The notes under the pieces are model-generated. The model was not told the origin of the DNA. It made no database searches and saw only the letters and a program-made list of their open reading frames with translations. 32,740 nt of DNA, taken from NCBI GenBank assembly GCA_049325415.1, contig JBMOLL010000127.1:1-32740 (forward strand). The letters are read 5' to 3'. Both the position numbers and the translations under genes were made by a program. Source of the DNA: JBMOLL01 sp049325415. GTDB taxonomy: Bacteria; Bacteroidota; Bacteroidia; Bacteroidales; GCA-2748055. The first letter of the stretch is position 1; the number at the start of each line of letters is the position of its first letter. Below, one piece after another: positions 16,194-24,789 of the stretch.

Positions 16194-19100
16194 ATGCAGA
16201 ATAAAGGTGCCATCAAGCTGTTCACAATCGTGCTGGCTCTGGTTTGTATTTACCAGTTAACCTTCACAGGTTTCACTCAGAAAGTTGAGAGGGACGCACG
16301 TAAGTATGCTCAGGGAGATGCAGTGAAGGAGAGGTTCTACCTCGATTCGATGAAATCGGAAGTGGTCTATAACTTTTTGTGGATCAAGAAATATACCTAC
16401 CTGGATTGCAAGGAGAGAGAGATCAACATGGGTCTTGACCTCAGGGGAGGTATGAACGTAATCCTGGAAATTGCCGTTGAGGATATCATCAAATCCCTTG
16501 CAGCTCCCCAGTATCTTACCGATCCCGTTTTTACAGAAGCCCTGAAAGCCGCCAAAGAGAAAAGCGTGAGCTCACAGGAAGATTTCGTTGACCTTTTTGC
16601 CGAAGCCTTCGAGGCACAGAATCCCGGCGGTCAGATGGCCCAGTTCTTCATGAGGCCGGAGAACCGCGGTGATATCGACTTCAACACCTCCAACGAACAG
16701 GTGATAGACTACCTGAAGACCGAAGCACAGAATGCCATCGACAACTCCTACAACGTTCTCAGGAACAGGATCGATAAATTTGGTGTTGTCCAGCTGAACC
16801 TGCAGAAACTGGAACGCCAGGGAAGGATCCTCGTCGAACTCCCCGGTGTAAAGGAACCCGAGCGTGTGACCAAACTGCTTACCGGAACCGCAAACCTGGA
16901 GTTCTGGACAACCTATTCCAATACCGAAGTATGGCAGAATGTCGAAGAAGCCAACCGTGCCCTGGCCACTATACTTAATGCCGAAAGCCTTTTGGGCAGC
17001 GAAACCCCTGCCACTGAAACGCCTGCTGCCGAAACCGCAGCACAGCAGCCCGAAACCGCTGCTGCAGCCGGCGAGGAAATGCTTATCGACACCACCGGCC
17101 TGTTTAACGTAGCCGACTCCTCCAGCCTGATGGCCGACCAGGAAGCCGAATTCCGCAGGGAGAATCCCCTGTTCTGGGTGATGAGGCCCTATGCCGATAA
17201 TTCCGGCAACCTGATCGAGAGTTCAGTGATCGGCGTGGTTCAGGTTAAAGATACCGCCCTGGTCAATAAATACCTGGCTATGCCCCAGATCAGGCAGATC
17301 TTCCCGTCCGACCTGCGTTTTGCATGGCACTTCACCACCATCACCAAGGAAAGCAACAGCCTTGAACTGCATGTGCTGAAATCGAGGAACGGCCAGCCTG
17401 CCCTCAGCGGTAAATATGTGACCGAAGCCAGGGAAGATGTCGACCAGATGACCGGTGAATATGAAGTCAGCATGAGCATGAATGCTGAAGGTGCCAAGAA
17501 ATGGGCCAACCTGACCCGCGAGAATGTCGGGAAATCCATTGCCATTGTCCTCGACGGACTGGTATATTCCGCACCGAATGTCCGGGAAGAGATCAAGGGC
17601 GGAAGCTCCTCCATCTCGGGTAACTTTACCCAGAACGATGCCACCGACCTAGCCAACATCCTGAAATCAGGTAAAATGCCGGCACGGGCCAGAGTGGAAT
17701 CCAGCGAAGTGATCGGGCCCTCCCTGGGTGCCAAGTCGGTGAAGGACGGTTTCAACTCCTTCCTCATCGCCTTCGTCATTGTACTGGTGTACATGCTGTT
17801 CTACTACAGCCGCAGAGCCGGTTGGGTCGCCGACCTCGCCCTGCTGATGAACGTATTCTTCCTTATCGGGATCCTCGCTTCCCTCCAGGCAGCCCTTACA
17901 CTTCCCGGTATCGCCGGTATCGTCCTCACCCTCGGTATGGCGGTGGATGCGAACGTGCTGATCTATGAACGAATCCGTGAAGAACTTGCCGCCGGAAAAG
18001 GCCTTAAACTGGCCGTGAAGGACGGCTACCATAACGCCTATTCCGCTATTATCGACGGTAACGTCACCACCTTCCTCACCGGTCTTATCCTTTTCTTCGT
18101 GGGAACAGGCCCGATCAAAGGCTTTGCCACCACCCTGGTCATCGGTATCATTACTTCGCTGTTCACCGGCGTGGTGCTGACCCGCATCATCTATGAAAGA
18201 TGGATGGATAAGAACAGGACCCTTACCTTTGCAACCAAATTCACCGAGAACGCCTTCAAAAATGTGAAGATCGACTTCATCGGTGCCAGGAAAGTTGCCT
18301 ATGTTATTTCCGGGTTGATCATCCTGGCTAGTATCGTGTCCCTGTCGACACGCGGACTCAGCAAAGGCGTTGATTTTGCCGGTGGCCGTAACTATGTGGT
18401 CTCCTTCAAGCACGATGTGCAGACAGCCGAGGTCAGGGATCTGCTGGATAAGGCCTTTGGTGAGATGCCGACGGTTATCACTTACGGTCAGAAGAATACG
18501 GTAAGGATCACTACAAAATACCTCATCGAGAACGACCAGCCCGAAGCCGATTCCATTATCAAAGCTAAAATGTTTGAAGGTCTCAAACCGCTGCTCGATG
18601 AGACCGTGGTGCTCGACGACTTCCTGAACGGTCAGGACTATATTGTCAGCGCTCACAAGGTGGGCCCGACCATTGCCGGCGATATCAAGAAGCAGGCGGT
18701 TATTGCCGTAATCTTCTCCCTTATCGTAATCTTCCTCTACATCCTGATCCGGTTCCGCAACTGGCAGTATGGTCTGGGTGCTATCGCGGCACTGGCACAT
18801 GACGTAATCATTACCATCGGTCTCTTCTCCATGTTGTACGGGATCATGCCCTTCTCCCTGGAGATCGACCAGGCATTTATTGCCGCCATCCTGACCGTGG
18901 TGGGTTACTCCATCAACGATACGGTGATCATCTTCGACCGTATCCGTGAGTACCTCGGACTACAGAAGAAGCGCGAAAGAAAAGATGTTCTCAACGCCGC
19001 TCTGAACAGCACCCTGAGCCGTACCTTCAGTACCTCGTTCAGTACCTTCATTGTGGTGCTCGTTATCTTCCTCTTTGGAGGGGATGTGATCAGAGGCTTT

Positions 19101-19214
19101 ACCTTTGCCCTTATGATCGGTATCCTCGTAGGGACCTACTCTTCGGTTTTCATTGCAACTCCGATTATGTACGATACCCTGAAAAAAGAAGAAAAATCAA
19201 TCGAGAAGAAATAA
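16194..19214 (+). CDS. secDF: Protein translocase SecDF, single-chain fusion
   Basis: A 1006-residue inner-membrane RND-type protein that uses the proton gradient to help pull proteins through SecYEG. The SecD half occupies about 1-670: N-terminal membrane helix (7-27), GLDLRGG motif (80-86), large periplasmic domain, and helices with VDANVLIYERIREE (584-597) containing the proton-path Asp585. The SecF half (about 695-1006) has GVDFAGG (725-731) and INDTVIIFDRIRE (907-919) with Asp909. The fusion order is usual for Bacteroidota. The periplasmic part carries a low-complexity Ala/Thr/Pro/Glu stretch (about 269-294, with ETPATE/ETPAAE direct repeats), a likely flexible insert absent from compact SecD proteins. 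It is monocistronic, between a perfect -7 box and a strong terminator. Start at ATG 16194. Confidence 0.97.
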   Translation: MQNKGAIKLFTIVLALVCIYQLTFTGFTQKVERDARKYAQGDAVKERFYLDSMKSEVVYNFLWIKKYTYLDCKEREINMGLDLRGGMNVILEIAVEDIIKSLAAPQYLTDPVFTEALKAAKEKSVSSQEDFVDLFAEAFEAQNPGGQMAQFFMRPENRGDIDFNTSNEQVIDYLKTEAQNAIDNSYNVLRNRIDKFGVVQLNLQKLERQGRILVELPGVKEPERVTKLLTGTANLEFWTTYSNTEVWQNVEEANRALATILNAESLLGSETPATETPAAETAAQQPETAAAAGEEMLIDTTGLFNVADSSSLMADQEAEFRRENPLFWVMRPYADNSGNLIESSVIGVVQVKDTALVNKYLAMPQIRQIFPSDLRFAWHFTTITKESNSLELHVLKSRNGQPALSGKYVTEAREDVDQMTGEYEVSMSMNAEGAKKWANLTRENVGKSIAIVLDGLVYSAPNVREEIKGGSSSISGNFTQNDATDLANILKSGKMPARARVESSEVIGPSLGAKSVKDGFNSFLIAFVIVLVYMLFYYSRRAGWVADLALLMNVFFLIGILASLQAALTLPGIAGIVLTLGMAVDANVLIYERIREELAAGKGLKLAVKDGYHNAYSAIIDGNVTTFLTGLILFFVGTGPIKGFATTLVIGIITSLFTGVVLTRIIYERWMDKNRTLTFATKFTENAFKNVKIDFIGARKVAYVISGLIILASIVSLSTRGLSKGVDFAGGRNYVVSFKHDVQTAEVRDLLDKAFGEMPTVITYGQKNTVRITTKYLIENDQPEADSIIKAKMFEGLKPLLDETVVLDDFLNGQDYIVSAHKVGPTIAGDIKKQAVIAVIFSLIVIFLYILIRFRNWQYGLGAIAALAHDVIITIGLFSMLYGIMPFSLEIDQAFIAAILTVVGYSINDTVIIFDRIREYLGLQKKRERKDVLNAALNSTLSRTFSTSFSTFIVVLVIFLFGGDVIRGFTFALMIGILVGTYSSVFIATPIMYDTLKKEEKSIEKK

Positions 19215-19234
19215 GTGCAATTGCATTATCAGAG

Positions 19235-19263
19235 AAAAGCCCGGTAATTCCGGGCTTTTTTTT
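19235..19263 (+). terminator. Terminator after secDF
   Basis: AAAAGCCCGG (19235-19244), loop TAATT, then CCGGGCTTTTTTTT (19250-19263): a 10-bp stem with a T-run, a textbook Rho-independent terminator 20 bases after the stop. Confidence 0.92.
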
Positions 19264-19304
19264 ATCCCTGAAGGTTTCGGGGGATATCGTACCGGAGAGT
19301 TTTA

Positions 19305-19312
19305 TATCTTTG
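19305..19312 (+). promoter_or_regulatory. -7 box for the tatA operon
   Basis: TATCTTTG matches TAnnTTTG and ends 17 bases before the tatA ATG, which predicts a very short leader of about 10 bases. No clear -33 TTTG is seen at the usual distance. Confidence 0.55.
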
Positions 19313-19329
19313 TCGAAAAGCAGACGGAA

Positions 19330-19599
19330 ATGACGGGGTCATTGTTATTTATCAGCGGACAGGAGATTATTGTCGTTATCCTGATTGCCTTATTGCTCTT
19401 CGGGTCAAAGGAAATCCCCCGGATAGCCAAAACGATCGGGAAAGGAATGAATGAATTCAGGAAAGCCACCGACGATATCAAGCGGGAGTTTGATGAAAGC
19501 ACCTCCGGTGTGACCAATGACCTGAAGGATTTTCAACGCGAGATCAATAAAGACACCTCGGAAATAACCAATAATATAAAAAAATCCGTCGAGGATTGA
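19330..19599 (+). CDS. tatA: Twin-arginine translocase subunit TatA/E-like
   Basis: An 89-residue protein with the TatA/Hcf106 layout: a short N-terminal membrane helix (about 10-24, IIVVILIALLLFGSKEIP), the conserved Phe-Gly hinge followed by EIPRIAK, then an amphipathic helix, and a hydrophilic C-terminal tail rich in Asp, Glu and Asn. TatA oligomers form the path by which folded proteins cross the inner membrane. No tatC is in view, so the rest of the system must lie elsewhere. It is first in a tight plus-strand run; the antiporter gene starts 22 bases after its stop. Start at ATG 19330. Confidence 0.88.
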   Translation: MTGSLLFISGQEIIVVILIALLLFGSKEIPRIAKTIGKGMNEFRKATDDIKREFDESTSGVTNDLKDFQREINKDTSEITNNIKKSVED

Positions 19600-19621
19600 A
19601 TGAGCTTACCCATACTGCCAG

Positions 19622-20563
19622 ATGTCTGAAATTATCCTCCTCATTTTAGCAGGGCTTGTTTTACTTCTCGTTAGCGGGAAGTTCCTGGTCGACAGCAGTG
19701 TATCCATATCCAGCCTGTTCAGGATCCCGTCCATGATCGTCGGGCTTACCGTGGTGGCCATGGGTACTTCGGCACCCGAACTGCTCGTGAGCATCAAAGC
19801 CGCCGTCTCCGCTCATCCGGAGATCGCCATGGGGAATGTGGTGGGTAGTAATATCTCGAACATCCTCCTGATCCTTGCCCTTACGGCAATTATCTTCCCG
19901 GTGAAGATCCCGGCACTTTCGGTGCGGCGCGACTGGCCCGTGATGATGGGCGTGACCCTGCTGGTTTACCTCTTTTCCCGGAACATGGCACTGAGCCGGT
20001 TCGAGGGACTGATGCTCCTCATCCTCCTCCTGCTATATATTTTCTTTTCCATTAACCAGGCAGGCAAAGGTAAAGGCGATCAGGCAACTGAAAACAGCGG
20101 GAACAGCCCGGGCATGAAATGGTGGCTCGCCCTTCCGGTATTTGCGGTATCGTGCGCCGGACTAGCCCTGGGAGCGGATCTTTTAGTCGAAAATGCCGCC
20201 ACCCTTGCCCGCCATTTCGGGGTGAGCGAGCGTGCCGTGGCCGTCAGCATGGTCGCCGTCGGTACAAGCCTTCCGGAACTGGTTACCTCGCTCATCGCTG
20301 CGTTTAAAAAGGAAACCGACATTGCCCTGGGCAATATTATCGGATCCAATATCATGAATATCCTGGCGGTTCTCGGGATTGCCGGAATCATCCGGCCCAT
20401 GACGGTCAGCCTGAACATGGTTCATTTCGATATGCTCTGGATGATCGGCTCGGCTGTCCTGCTTTTTCTCTTTATGATCCCCGCCAGGAACGGAAAGATC
20501 ACCAGGCTGGAGGGAATTATTATGCTCTCTGCCTATCTTTGTTATCTTTACCTGGTATTTTAA
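19622..20563 (+). CDS. Na+/Ca2+ antiporter, YrbG-type (CaCA family)
   Basis: A 313-residue membrane protein of the cation/Ca2+ exchanger superfamily, which exports Ca2+ in exchange for Na+ or H+. The two inverted ion-binding alpha-repeats are clear: GTSAPE (48-53) with GSNISN (75-80), and GTSLPE (214-219) with GSNIMN (241-246); the two Glu residues are the ion ligands in the family. About ten membrane segments are separated by a short cytoplasmic loop (145-165, KGKGDQATENSG). Length is normal. It is the second gene of the tatA run and 6 bases before the LolD-like gene. In other bacteria homologs sit near lipopolysaccharide genes; that is not the case here. Confidence 0.9.
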   Translation: MSEIILLILAGLVLLLVSGKFLVDSSVSISSLFRIPSMIVGLTVVAMGTSAPELLVSIKAAVSAHPEIAMGNVVGSNISNILLILALTAIIFPVKIPALSVRRDWPVMMGVTLLVYLFSRNMALSRFEGLMLLILLLLYIFFSINQAGKGKGDQATENSGNSPGMKWWLALPVFAVSCAGLALGADLLVENAATLARHFGVSERAVAVSMVAVGTSLPELVTSLIAAFKKETDIALGNIIGSNIMNILAVLGIAGIIRPMTVSLNMVHFDMLWMIGSAVLLFLFMIPARNGKITRLEGIIMLSAYLCYLYLVF

Positions 20564-20569
20564 TCGGAA

Positions 20570-21223
20570 ATGATTACAGCTCAGAATATCACCAAATCGT
20601 ACGGGAGCCTGAAAGTTCTCAAAGGGATCTCCCTGAAGATCGATGCGGCAGAAGTGGTTTCCATCGTCGGTGCTTCCGGTGCCGGAAAAACCACCCTCCT
20701 GCAGATCCTGGGCACCCTCGGCAGGCAGGATGGCGGCTCTGTGACGGTTAACGGGGTTCAGACCGACCGGCTGAACGGCAATGAACTGTCGAGATTCAGA
20801 AATGAAAATATCGGCTTTGTTTTCCAGTTCCACCAGCTGCTTCCGGAGTTTACCGCGCTGGAGAATGTCTGTATTCCCGGTTTTATTGCAGGGAAACCCC
20901 GCCGCCAGGTGGAGAAAAGGGCGGAAGAGCTGTTGGCCTTCCTCCGCCTGTCGGACCGGATGAGCCATAAACCTTCCGAACTGTCGGGCGGAGAGCAGCA
21001 ACGTGTTGCTGTCGCCCGCGCGCTGATCAACTCTCCGGCCGTCATCCTTGCCGATGAACCTTCCGGGAACCTGGATTCGGATAATAAAAAGGAGTTGCAC
21101 CAGCTGTTCTTTCGCCTGCGCGATGAGTTCAGGCAAACCCTGGTTATCGTGACCCACGACAGTGAGCTGGCGGCGCTGGCCGACAGGAAGATCGTGATGA
21201 AGGACGGAATGATCCTGTCATGA
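20570..21223 (+). CDS. ABC transporter ATPase, LolD-like
   Basis: A 217-residue ABC ATPase of the LolD/MacB branch. Walker A is GASGAGKT (34-41), Q-loop Gln86, signature LSGGEQQ (138-144), Walker B VILADE (158-163) with PSGNLD, and switch His196. LolD drives the LolCDE complex that releases lipoproteins from the inner membrane; related ATPases serve MacB and FtsX-like permeases. No LolC/LolE-type permease is next to it, so the partner must be encoded elsewhere and the LolD name is provisional. Its stop overlaps the start of the next gene (ATGA, 21220-21223), which indicates translational coupling. Confidence 0.87.
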   Translation: MITAQNITKSYGSLKVLKGISLKIDAAEVVSIVGASGAGKTTLLQILGTLGRQDGGSVTVNGVQTDRLNGNELSRFRNENIGFVFQFHQLLPEFTALENVCIPGFIAGKPRRQVEKRAEELLAFLRLSDRMSHKPSELSGGEQQRVAVARALINSPAVILADEPSGNLDSDNKKELHQLFFRLRDEFRQTLVIVTHDSELAALADRKIVMKDGMILS

Positions 21224-21999
21224 ACCTGCCTGCAGACCTGGTCGGGCTCTTAAATGAAAAAGCCCGGGAGTACAGCCGCCCGGAATACATCCCCCTCGAT
21301 CCGGTTTCTGTTCCTCATCTGTTCGAAACCCCGGAGGATATTGAGATATCCGGTTTTCTGACAGCAACAATTTCCTGGGGCCAACGTCCGACCATCATCA
21401 AAAACGCCGAAAAACTGGTCGGCCTTATGCCAGGCGGACCCGCTAACTTTCTCACCGGAGCCGGGGAGGATGAGCTGATCAGCTTTCTGCCCTTTGTTCA
21501 CCGTACCTTTAATGGTTACGACGCCATTGCTTTTCTAATCCGTCTGCAAAGGATCTACCGCGAACTCGGGGGCCTGAAGACCCTTTTTGAATCGCTCTTC
21601 AGGGAAGAGGGTGAAATGAAAGGCGTCCTGATCCGTTTCCGGGAAGAGTTTTTCCGGGGATGTGATCCCGGCCGGCAGGGCCGCCACCTGTCTGATGTGG
21701 CCCGGAACAGCGCGGCCAAAAGACTGAACATGTTCCTGCGCTGGATGGTCAGGGACGACGGGAACGGCTTTGATTTCGGACTGTGGAAAGGCATCCCGCC
21801 TTCCGCCCTGATGATCCCCCTGGATCTGCACAGCGGGACCGTGGCCCGGGAGCTGGGGCTGCTGAAGCGAACCCAGAACGACTGGAAAGCGGTGGAAGAG
21901 CTGACCTCCGTGCTGCGGGAACTCGACCCGCTGGATCCCGTGAAATACGATTTTGCCCTTTTTGGCCTGGGCGCTTACAAAAAACTGCAGGATGGCTAA
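21220..21999 (+). CDS. TIGR02757/DUF2400 family protein
   Basis: A 259-residue protein matching the TIGR02757 family, found mainly in Bacteroidota and epsilonproteobacteria. Segments in the family style include the opening YIPLDPVSVPH, ISGFLTATISWGQRP, and a late PLDLHSGTVARELGLL. The molecular function is not established; a helical DNA-glycosylase-like fold has been suggested for such proteins, which I cannot verify here. It starts in a 4-base overlap with the upstream ATPase gene and overlaps the downstream methyltransferase gene by 8 bases, so it is a fixed member of this operon. Confidence 0.85.
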   Translation: MNLPADLVGLLNEKAREYSRPEYIPLDPVSVPHLFETPEDIEISGFLTATISWGQRPTIIKNAEKLVGLMPGGPANFLTGAGEDELISFLPFVHRTFNGYDAIAFLIRLQRIYRELGGLKTLFESLFREEGEMKGVLIRFREEFFRGCDPGRQGRHLSDVARNSAAKRLNMFLRWMVRDDGNGFDFGLWKGIPPSALMIPLDLHSGTVARELGLLKRTQNDWKAVEELTSVLRELDPLDPVKYDFALFGLGAYKKLQDG

Positions 22000-22723
22000 C
22001 AACTGGTTTCAGTTCCGGGAATTCCTGATCCGCCAGGACCGTTGTGCCATGAAGGTCGGCACCGACGGGGTGATCCTTGGTGCCTGGGCCGACCCGGGCT
22101 CCGGCAGCCTTGCCCTGGATATCGGAACGGGAACCGGTTTGCTGGCGCTGATGCTTGCCCAGCGTTTCCCGGGGCTTAGCATTGAGGCCATTGAGATCGA
22201 TGGTGAAGCGGCTGCACAGGCGACGGAGAATGTGGCAGAAAGCCGTTTTGCCGGGAGGATCAGGGTTCATCATACCGGTTTCGCGGAATATCTGCAACAG
22301 GAACAACGCTTTGATCTGATCATTACCAATCCGCCCTACTTCCCCGAAAAGGTGCTGTCGCCGGATCCTCAGCGCGTCATTGCCCGGCACTCCGGTTCCC
22401 TGGGCCCCGAGCTCCTGTTCGGGGGTTCAGCAGAGCTCCTGACCGACAGGGGTTCACTGGCACTCATAATACCGGCTGGAAACGAAAATACGATACTTGC
22501 TATAGCCAGGGATTCCGGCCTGTACCCGAATCGCCGTATGGCCGTGCTGCCGAAGCCCGGGAAGCCGGCCAGGAGAGTGTGCCTGCAGTTCGGCAGAACA
22601 GAAGGCCTGTATGAAAACAGGGAGCTGATCATAGAAACTGATGGCCGGATGTGCTATAGCCCGGCATTTCTTGCCCTGACAGCAGCTTTTTATCCTCCGC
22701 GGGAGGAAAGATCAGCGCGTTGA
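21992..22723 (+). CDS. trmN6: tRNA1(Val) adenine-N6 methyltransferase, TrmN6-like
   Basis: A 243-residue SAM-dependent methyltransferase. The SAM-binding motif I is LDIGTGTG (42-49), motif II IEAIEID (64-70), and the amino-methylase catalytic motif NPPY is at 113-116. The early RQDRCAMKVGTDG segment is characteristic of the YfiC/TrmN6 group, which methylates adenine 37 of tRNA1(Val) in E. coli. The ATG at 21992 overlaps the previous stop and gives the family N-terminus; an in-frame upstream ATG at 21953 lies well inside the previous gene. It is the last gene of the run and converges on the saccharopine dehydrogenase gene with a single base between the two stop codons. Confidence 0.85.
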   Translation: MANNWFQFREFLIRQDRCAMKVGTDGVILGAWADPGSGSLALDIGTGTGLLALMLAQRFPGLSIEAIEIDGEAAAQATENVAESRFAGRIRVHHTGFAEYLQQEQRFDLIITNPPYFPEKVLSPDPQRVIARHSGSLGPELLFGGSAELLTDRGSLALIIPAGNENTILAIARDSGLYPNRRMAVLPKPGKPARRVCLQFGRTEGLYENRELIIETDGRMCYSPAFLALTAAFYPPREERSAR

Positions 22724-22724
22724 T

Positions 22725-24065
22725 TTATACGGTGATCTCCTTTTCTTCGTGCGTGAAGGAAATCCCGAATTCCGCCAGTTCGTTGAGAAGCGGTTCATAC
22801 ATCGCTTTTTCAATGGGCATCTTCACCCCGCTGGCACTGTATTTGCCTTCCAGGATCAGCCTGGCCGCGATGGCAACAGGCAGGCCCACGGTGAGTGCCA
22901 TGGCGGTATGGACAGTGTCCTGTCCGATGCAAACCAGGGTAGCGTACTGCTTGAAATGCTTTCCGCCTTTTTCATAATCGACCTGGTGCTGCATCAGGAT
23001 CATGTCTTTATCGTTTTTCTCCAGCTTCCATTTTTCTTCCAGGATCTTCTGAAGGATCTTTGCCGGTGTGAGGTTGGGAACCCCGATCGGTGTATTCTCA
23101 AAAATACCCAGCCATTTGAGTTTCTTCATCATTTCCGAATCCTCACCGAAACGGAGATAGGTCGCCAGCTTTGTTTCAACGGGGATCCCGGTACTGTAAG
23201 CCATGAAGCTGTTGATGAATTCACGGTAGGTCATGTTCTCGGTATTCTCCATCCTGTAGCTGTCGTCGGTCGCTCCCAGCTGTACAAAGGTATCCCATGC
23301 TTCGCAGTATCCCGGCCGGCGGATCGTTCCGCGGAACATCGTCTGCAGATCATGCAGGCCGTAGGTCTCCCGGTACTGCAGGGAGTCCCTGTTCCCGTAA
23401 ACTTCAAATTCTCCCAGTTCCGGGATGAAAATGGTTTCGATACGCTGAAAAAGTTTGTGGTAAGGGATGTATTTGAATTTCCCGTTGTGCAGGAAACGGG
23501 CACCGTCTTTACCGGCCAGGACCACGTTACGGGGATTCCAGGTGAATTTGTATTTCCAGGGATTGTTTTCGTAACCTGGGGCTACCAGTCCGCCGGTGCT
23601 CGACTCAAAAGCCGTGATCCGTCCTCCGCCGGCCCTGACCTCCTCGATCAGTTTGACTGCCGACATGTGATCAATACCCGGATCAACCCCGCATTCGTTC
23701 ATCAACAATACGCCCTTTTCCCTGGCCTTCTGGTCGAGGGTGCGGATCTCGGGAGAGATATAGGAAGCGGTTACTAGATTTTTACCCAGGCTCACACAGG
23801 CTTCAGCCACCGGGAAATGCATGGAGGCCGGCAGCATAGAGATCACGATATCCGCAGCCGCAATTTCTTTTCTGCATTGCTCACTGTTCTGTACATCAAA
23901 GGCAAAAGCCTCGCCACGGGGATGATGCCCGGCTTTTGTTTTGGCGGTTTCAAGGGAAAGGTCCCCAACCTTGACGATCCAGTCTTTTTCTTCCGACCGG
24001 TCGAGAAAATAGCGGATAAGGCTCGAAGAGGAGAGCCCGGCACCCAGCACCAGAATTCTTTTCAT
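22725..24065 (-). CDS. Saccharopine dehydrogenase family protein
   Basis: A 446-residue oxidoreductase of the saccharopine dehydrogenase/Lys9 family. The N-terminal Rossmann motif GAGLSSSS (8-15) binds NAD(P); DIVISMLP and NECGVDPGIDHMSA are family hallmarks. The C-terminal domain includes YRETYGLHDLQTMFRGT and late GKYSASGVKMP. Such enzymes interconvert saccharopine with glutamate and aminoadipate semialdehyde, or act on carboxynorspermidine in a sister group. The sequence looks more like the saccharopine group, but no other lysine-degradation gene is nearby. It is monocistronic on the minus strand with its own -7 box. Length is normal. Confidence 0.85.
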   Translation of the reverse strand: MKRILVLGAGLSSSSLIRYFLDRSEEKDWIVKVGDLSLETAKTKAGHHPRGEAFAFDVQNSEQCRKEIAAADIVISMLPASMHFPVAEACVSLGKNLVTASYISPEIRTLDQKAREKGVLLMNECGVDPGIDHMSAVKLIEEVRAGGGRITAFESSTGGLVAPGYENNPWKYKFTWNPRNVVLAGKDGARFLHNGKFKYIPYHKLFQRIETIFIPELGEFEVYGNRDSLQYRETYGLHDLQTMFRGTIRRPGYCEAWDTFVQLGATDDSYRMENTENMTYREFINSFMAYSTGIPVETKLATYLRFGEDSEMMKKLKWLGIFENTPIGVPNLTPAKILQKILEEKWKLEKNDKDMILMQHQVDYEKGGKHFKQYATLVCIGQDTVHTAMALTVGLPVAIAARLILEGKYSASGVKMPIEKAMYEPLLNELAEFGISFTHEEKEITV

Positions 24066-24086
24066 GTCCTGTTATTTACGAAACAA

Positions 24087-24094
24087 CAAAATTA
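24087..24094 (-). promoter_or_regulatory. -7 box for the saccharopine dehydrogenase gene
   Basis: On the minus strand TAATTTTG matches TAnnTTTG and ends 21 bases before the ATG at 24065. No TTTG is seen at the -33 position. Confidence 0.5.
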
Positions 24095-24151
24095 CCTTCT
24101 TTCGCCCTTCCGGACTAAGATGCAGGACAGTTCTAGAACATATTTGGAGAA

Positions 24152-24754
24152 CTATTTTCCTCCCAGCTGGGCCTTCAGGATCCGGGCGATATACTTGCCG
24201 ATAATATCAAATTCGATATTCACCACGGTCCCGGGTTTAATCTGGTGGAAATTGGTCATTTCATATGTAAAGGGGATAATGGCAACCTGGAAGGATTTCT
24301 CCCTTGAATTGACCACCGTGAGGCTGACGCCATTCACCGATACCGATCCCTTTTCAACCGTGATGTGCTCATCACTGGTGGGCTCGTAGCTGAAAGTATA
24401 ATACCAGCTTCCTTCGGCTTCCTTCACTTCGGTACAGGTGGCAGTAAGATCGACATGGCCCTGTACCATATGACCGTCGAGCCGGCTGTCGAGCCGGGTG
24501 CTTCTTTCAAGATTGACTTTATCGCCAGTCTTTAACAGCCCGAGATTCGATTTTAACAGGGTTTCCTTGATGGCCGTTACGGTATACTGCTGACCGGAAA
24601 TGTCCACAACGGTGAGACAAACACCGTTGTGGGCAATACTCTGGTCAATCTTCAGTTCCCCGGTAAAGGAACATTCCATGGTGATATGGAGGTTTTCCTG
24701 GTCCCGGGTCAGTTTCACCACTTTCGCGGCTTCTTCAACAATTCCTGAAAACAT
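24152..24754 (-). CDS. ribE: Riboflavin synthase, alpha chain
   Basis: A 200-residue enzyme that makes riboflavin by dismutating two molecules of 6,7-dimethyl-8-ribityllumazine. Two lumazine-binding barrels are visible: N-terminal MFSGIVEE with NGVCLTVV (43-50), then GHMVQGHVD (94-102) with NGVSLTVV (141-148). Residues 1-5 and the conserved Gly-His motif form the active site in the family. The C-terminal helix for trimer formation is present. It lies 35 bases after metK on the same strand with no terminator between, so it is probably read from the metK promoter and passes through the SAM riboswitch leader. Other riboflavin genes are not in view. Confidence 0.93.
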   Translation of the reverse strand: MFSGIVEEAAKVVKLTRDQENLHITMECSFTGELKIDQSIAHNGVCLTVVDISGQQYTVTAIKETLLKSNLGLLKTGDKVNLERSTRLDSRLDGHMVQGHVDLTATCTEVKEAEGSWYYTFSYEPTSDEHITVEKGSVSVNGVSLTVVNSREKSFQVAIIPFTYEMTNFHQIKPGTVVNIEFDIIGKYIARILKAQLGGK

Positions 24755-24789
24755 AGACGATATTGGATTAAGTAAGTGTCCGGAAACGC

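Noticed and set aside
17667..18800. Long minus-strand frame of 377 codons opposite secDF
   Set aside because: Its product is His/Asp/Gly-rich without family features, and the plus strand encodes a complete SecDF. It is a codon-bias shadow, like those opposite the NUDIX gene (2382-3170), asnS (29417-30418) and the saccharopine dehydrogenase gene (22749-23777).
22693..22707. TCCTCCGCGGGAGGA hairpin near the convergent ends of trmN6 and the saccharopine dehydrogenase gene
   Set aside because: It lies inside trmN6 coding sequence and neither strand has a T-run after it, so it is not supported as a terminator.
24130..24139. 10-bp palindrome GTTCTAGAAC after ribE
   Set aside because: Short, without T-run, and too far from the -7 box of the next gene to support an operator call.
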